A stretch of DNA of 40,418 bases, taken from the NCBI GenBank assembly GCA_022842185.1, contig JALHQB010000047.1, positions 1 through 40,418 on the forward strand. The letters run 5' to 3'. This DNA is from Acetobacteraceae bacterium (GTDB lineage: Bacteria > Pseudomonadota > Alphaproteobacteria > Acetobacterales > Acetobacteraceae). Under the pieces are notes generated by a model. It was not told the origin of the DNA. It searched no databases and saw nothing but the letters and a program-made list of their open reading frames with translations. The translations under genes were made by a program, and so were the position numbers. This document shows positions 37,432 to 40,418 of this stretch, one piece after another (the first letter of the stretch is position 1; each line of letters starts with the position of its first letter).

Positions 37432-38840
37432 TGGACGCTGACGGAAAGCCGGGCGCCCGCCTGCCGGCGCCTGTTATCGGCCGGCGGTCGCTTTGGCCGT
37501 TGCTCGCCGCGGCAGCGGTCGCCCCGATCCTGCCCGCCGGCGCCCAGACCGCCCGCCCCCTCAACGTCATCGTCATCGGCGCCGGCCTGTCCGGCCTCGG
37601 CGCCGCCCGCGCCCTGGCCGATGCCGGCCACCGCGTTACCGTGCTGGAGGCCCGCCCGCGCACCGGCGGCCGCCTGCACACCATCGACTTCCGTGGCGTC
37701 CGGCTCGACATGGGCGGCGCCTGGATCCATGGGCCGGAGGGCAATCCGCTGAGCCCGCTGGCCGATCAGGCCGGGATCCGGCGCCTGCCGACCTACGACA
37801 ACCGCAGCGTGATGGCCGATGCCGATGGCCGCCGCCTGACGGAGGCCGAGACCACCGCAATCTTCGACGAGGTCGGCCGGCTGATCGCCCATGACAGCCC
37901 CTATGCCTGGCGGGGCGCGCGCGACGTTTCGCTGGCCGAGGCCGCGCCGGTGCTCGACCCCACCACCCGGGCCACCCCGTATGACCAGCGCGTCGCCGCC
38001 TGGCTGTCTTCCTACGTCGCCGGCTATGCCGGGGGCGATGCGGCGGAGGTGTCCGCCCAGGGCTGGTTCGGCGGGGAAGGGGAAATTCCGGAGGAAAACC
38101 ACCTCCTCGCCCAGGGCTACAACGCCATCACCGATTTGCTGGCGCGGGGCCTCGACATCAAGCTGCGCCAGGTGGTGCGGTCCGTGCGCCTGGCCGGCGA
38201 CGGCGTGGTGGTCGCCACGGCCGAGCATGCCCATTTCGCCGACCGCGTGGTGGTGACCCTGCCGCTGGGGGTGCTCAAGCGCGGCGATGTCGCCTTCGAT
38301 CCGCCGCTGCCGGCGGCACATCAGGGCGCGATCGCGCGCATCGGCAACGGGCTGTTGAACAAGATCGTGCTGGCCTTCAATCGCCCATTTTGGCCGCCCG
38401 AGGCGCATTACCTGCGCAGCCTGTCCGCCACGCGTGACAATGTGGCGCCGGAACTGGTTTCCCTGCAGCCGCATCTGGGCGTTCCGGTGCTTGTGGCATT
38501 GGTCGGCGGATCAGCGGCGCAGCGCATCGAGATGCTGCCCGATGCCGCGCAGGTGGATCTGGTGATGGAGGTGCTGCGCCGGATGTTCGGCACCGGTATC
38601 CCCCGCCCGGTGGAGACACGCGTCACCCGATGGTCGCGCGATGTGTATGCGCGGGGGGCGTATTCCTTCCTGCCGGTGGGCGGGTCGTTGGACGACCATG
38701 CGGCGTTGTCGCGGCCGATTGCCGGGCGGATTTTCTTCGCGGGGGAGGCGGCGACCACAGAGGCGCCGTCCTATGCCCATGGGGCGCTGCAGGGTGGAAG
38801 GCGCGCAGCGCGGGAGGTGATCGCGTCCGGCATCGCCTGA
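37431..38840 (+). CDS. Flavin amine oxidase (monoamine/polyamine oxidase-like) with Tat signal
   Basis: 469 residues. The N-terminus has a twin-arginine signal (IGRRSLWPLLAAAAVAPILP...AQ). The FAD-binding Rossmann motif is VIVIGAGLSGLGAARALADAG, with VLEARPRTGGRLHT, DMGGAWIHG, and the C-terminal RIFFAGEAATTEAPSYAHGA that contacts the flavin. Such enzymes oxidise amines to aldehyde, ammonia and hydrogen peroxide. Substrate unknown; a polyamine is plausible. The ATG overlaps the stop of the NlpC/P60-like gene, so both come from one transcript. Confidence 0.93.
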   Translation: MDADGKPGARLPAPVIGRRSLWPLLAAAAVAPILPAGAQTARPLNVIVIGAGLSGLGAARALADAGHRVTVLEARPRTGGRLHTIDFRGVRLDMGGAWIHGPEGNPLSPLADQAGIRRLPTYDNRSVMADADGRRLTEAETTAIFDEVGRLIAHDSPYAWRGARDVSLAEAAPVLDPTTRATPYDQRVAAWLSSYVAGYAGGDAAEVSAQGWFGGEGEIPEENHLLAQGYNAITDLLARGLDIKLRQVVRSVRLAGDGVVVATAEHAHFADRVVVTLPLGVLKRGDVAFDPPLPAAHQGAIARIGNGLLNKIVLAFNRPFWPPEAHYLRSLSATRDNVAPELVSLQPHLGVPVLVALVGGSAAQRIEMLPDAAQVDLVMEVLRRMFGTGIPRPVETRVTRWSRDVYARGAYSFLPVGGSLDDHAALSRPIAGRIFFAGEAATTEAPSYAHGALQGGRRAAREVIASGIA

Positions 38841-38878
38841 ACGTTGCTCAACCGGCTGGACACCCCAATCCAAATCCC

Positions 38879-38896
38879 GCAAATTTGCATGCAAAT
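38879..38896. promoter_or_regulatory. Overlapping palindromes before the Stv-like gene
   Basis: GCAAATTTGC (38879-38888) and ATTTGCATGCAAAT (38883-38896) are both perfect palindromes and overlap, in a short AT-rich patch 21 bases before the ATG at 38918. This looks like a repressor operator. Confidence 0.5.
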
Positions 38897-38917
38897 CGAG
38901 CAGACGGAGCGGGACAG

Positions 38918-39565
38918 ATGGGTTTTGGCAACGCCCTGATCAACTTCATCGATCACAATCTGAACGACGTGAAGCGCAAGTCGCACATGAAGTTCGGTTC
39001 CGGCGCCTGGGTGGTCCAGTTGAAGAACCACTATATCGTCGGCAACACCAAGAACGCGACCGCATGCTATATCGGCGCCCATGGTGGCAGCATGGGTGCC
39101 AGCTACGGCCTGGACAGCAAGACCTTCACGGTCCCGAATGGCTGCCACGTCAGGTTCTACCAGCCTCACGGCTACTGCTTTGCGATGAACAACAACTTCC
39201 TGCGCTCGGGCAAGGCGATCCAGCAGGATTCGAGCCAGGGCGACGTCGAGTTCAGCGGCGGCGAGGCCTGCACGAACTACCTGCTGAATAAATTCGAAGG
39301 CCGCCACGGTGCGGACGACCAGCAAGAGGCCGAGGACCAGGGCACGACCTACACCGCCCTGCAGAGCATCGCGGAGCAGGCCGGCATCGTGATGGTCACC
39401 ATCCGCAACCGCTGGTCCGCATCGAGCGTGTCGCTTGAGGACACGATCGACGCCGTCCGCAAGGTGGCCCCCAGCATCAAGACCTTCAACTGCCTGTTCT
39501 GCCGGGTGGACGACACGGATTCCGACTGGGCGTGGTCCGGCAGCCGCGGTGAGTGGTTCACCTGA
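38918..39565 (+). CDS. Stv-like (putative adhesin/toxin-associated) domain protein
   Basis: 215 residues, no signal peptide. The segment ACYIGAHGGSMGASYGLDSK followed by TFTVPNGCHVRFYQPHGYCF (about 49-88) has the HGG motif and VPxGxxVxFYxPxG strand pattern that I associate with the Stv domain found in polymorphic toxin contexts. The rest carries many Cys (about seven) and a Trp-rich end (WAWSGSRGEWFT). Biochemical activity is unknown. GGAG lies about nine bases before the ATG. Base composition is lower in GC than its neighbours, suggesting later arrival. The family call is tentative. Confidence 0.5.
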   Translation: MGFGNALINFIDHNLNDVKRKSHMKFGSGAWVVQLKNHYIVGNTKNATACYIGAHGGSMGASYGLDSKTFTVPNGCHVRFYQPHGYCFAMNNNFLRSGKAIQQDSSQGDVEFSGGEACTNYLLNKFEGRHGADDQQEAEDQGTTYTALQSIAEQAGIVMVTIRNRWSASSVSLEDTIDAVRKVAPSIKTFNCLFCRVDDTDSDWAWSGSRGEWFT

Positions 39566-39570
39566 ACGAA

Positions 39571-39595
39571 AGCGGGCGGGGCAATCCCTCCCGCT
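39571..39595 (+). terminator. Hairpin after the Stv-like gene
   Basis: Stem AGCGGG/CCCGCT with an inner GGG/CCC pairing and a short loop, six bases after the stop. No T run; a likely transcript end. Confidence 0.45.
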
Positions 39596-39616
39596 CGGCG
39601 TCTGCAGCAGTTGGCT

Positions 39617-39649
39617 GCCTGACTGAGTCCAGGCAGGCGCGATCTGCTC
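39617..39649 (+). repeat. Dispersed short repeat, copy B
   Basis: 33 bases from GCCTGAC through TCCAG to GGCGCGATCTGCTC, matching copy A (30901-30933) and, on the other strand, copy C (17914-17949). It also forms a hairpin CTGCCTG/CAGGCAG (39615-39636) and touches the grpE stop codon. Confidence 0.6.
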
Positions 39650-40197
39650 TAACGCCCGACCACCACCATCGCCGGCTTGAGCAGCCGCCCGTTCAGCGTC
39701 CAGGCCGGCGTCCAGCAGGCGACCACGGTCCCGGGGGCCGAGCCTTCCGGCGCCGGCTGCTCGGCCATCGCCTGGTGCAGCTCGGGGTCGAAGGGCTTGC
39801 CCGTCGGGTCATCCCGCTTGACCCCATTCCGTTCCAGGATGCCGACGAAGGAGCGTTCCACCCCTTCGATCCCGTCACGAATCTTGGTCAGCACCTCGGG
39901 CTCATTGGCCGTCTGGCCGGGCAGCGCATCGATGCCGCGGCGAAGATTCTCCGCGGCCTCGACGACATCGCGGGCGAATTTCTGCGTGGCGTAGGCGCGG
40001 GCTTCCTGCACGTCGCGCGTCGTGCGCGTCCGCAGGTTCTGCATCTCGGCTTCGGCGCGCAGCCACTTGTCCTTGAAGGACGCAACCTCCGCTTCAAGCG
40101 CGGCAATGCGCTCCGCCGGCGTCGGCTCCGGCGCGGCATCCGCTTCCGGCGTCGTGGCCTCGGTGTCGATCGGTGGGGTATCCTTGTCGTCGCTCAT
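39649..40197 (-). CDS. grpE: Nucleotide exchange factor GrpE
   Basis: 182 residues from the ATG at 40197 (MSDDKDTPPIDTE); an in-frame GTG at 40254 gives a longer, less typical start. The acidic N-terminus leads to the coiled coil ERIAALEAEVASFKDKWLRAEAEMQNLR, then the family core FARDVVEAAENLRRGIDALP and GVKRDDPTGKPFDPELHQAM, ending in LNGRLLKPAMVVVGR. GrpE releases ADP from DnaK. It is separated from dnaK by three unrelated plus-strand genes. The ATG has no clear ribosome-binding site. Confidence 0.97.
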   Translation of the reverse strand: MSDDKDTPPIDTEATTPEADAAPEPTPAERIAALEAEVASFKDKWLRAEAEMQNLRTRTTRDVQEARAYATQKFARDVVEAAENLRRGIDALPGQTANEPEVLTKIRDGIEGVERSFVGILERNGVKRDDPTGKPFDPELHQAMAEQPAPEGSAPGTVVACWTPAWTLNGRLLKPAMVVVGR

Positions 40198-40266
40198 GGG
40201 CTTGGTGTGAGTCTCTGTCGCGGGCGCGGCGAAAGGCCGCTTGAGGCCCTTCACCTAGGCTGCCGG

Positions 40267-40294
40267 GCGGCCCGGGGCAAGGCGCCCGGGCCGC
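40267..40294 (-). terminator. GC hairpin between grpE and the upstream gene
   Basis: Perfect 10-bp stem GCGGCCCGGG/CCCGGGCCGC with an 8-base loop, 15 bases past the stop of the partial gene at 40309. Probably ends that gene's transcript; no T run. Confidence 0.5.
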
Positions 40295-40308
40295 TGCCGC
40301 GCGGATGC

Positions 40309-40418
40309 CTACCAGCGGCGGTCGTCACGCCGGTCTTCGCGGCGGTGCTGTTCATGCCGCGTCGGGCGCGGGCCGCTCCAGCCATGGTCCCCGCGTGGCG
40401 GCGGCCCACCCCAGCCGC
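40309..40418 (-). CDS. C-terminus of a Gly/Arg-rich protein (partial)
   Basis: The last 36 codons of a minus-strand gene cut by the right edge. The visible part reads GWGGPPPRGDHGWSGPRPTR and ends HEQHRREDRRDDRRW before a TAG. Gly-, Pro- and Arg-rich ends of this kind are typical of small secreted proteins of unknown function in this group. Nothing more can be said from the fragment. Confidence 0.6.
   Translation of the reverse strand, partial: GWGGPPPRGDHGWSGPRPTRHEQHRREDRRDDRRW

Overview
The window looks like one chromosomal segment of a high-GC alphaproteobacterium, most likely in the Acetobacteraceae (Roseomonas-like). This placement is inferred from the strong GC third-position bias, from gene content (rimP-nusA-ylxR-infB, AddA-type helicase-nuclease, dnaX-ybaB-recR next to the SRP RNA, dnaJ-dnaK with grpE nearby, HemP) and from protein style. 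I see no tRNA, CRISPR array, insertion sequence or phage module. Most of it is core housekeeping DNA with small accessory patches.

Layout. 1-3077 (minus): rimP-nusA-ylxR-infB (infB cut by the window edge), with a putative promoter and a terminator-like hairpin directly before the rimP TTG start. 3229-3804 (plus): exported YceI-like protein. 3828-6519 (minus): metK-trmB-SDR dehydrogenase with overlapping ends. 6922-8721 (plus): an isolated GHKL-type ATPase of unknown function. 8820-13700: dapB, a PRC-barrel protein, an AraC-type regulator, then an ArnT-like glycosyltransferase abutting a DedA protein. 13806-17878 (minus): a small exported protein followed by addA, whose only start that keeps the Walker A motif is a CTG. 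17996-19117 (minus): a split YeeE/YedE transporter pair behind an AT-rich promoter with a palindrome between -35 and -10. 19313-20201 (minus): a lipoprotein and a hemP gene with a coupled 26-codon leader ORF and a Fur-like palindrome. 20262-22841 (plus): metallophosphoesterase and an ABC-F ATPase. 22983-30287 (minus): ffs, dnaX, ybaB, recR and an overlapping trio: alpha/beta hydrolase with Tat signal, polytopic membrane protein with a spermidine-synthase-like core, and a PIMT with Tat signal. 30382-33003 (plus): YHS protein, an unknown protein, nudC and a small lipoprotein. 33126-36459 (minus): dnaK and dnaJ separated by hairpins. 36793-39565 (plus): an NlpC/P60-like protein, a Tat-signal amine oxidase and a Stv-like protein, lying between dnaK and grpE. 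39649-40418 (minus): grpE and the end of an Arg-rich protein.

The least explained parts are the exported hydrolase/membrane synthase/PIMT operon, the three-gene block between dnaK and grpE, the lone GHKL ATPase with Asn in place of the usual Asp in its G1 motif, and several regulatory structures (rimP leader hairpin, YeeE operator, hemP leader). Three copies of a short dispersed repeat were also found. All functional statements come from reading motifs by eye; no database search was run.
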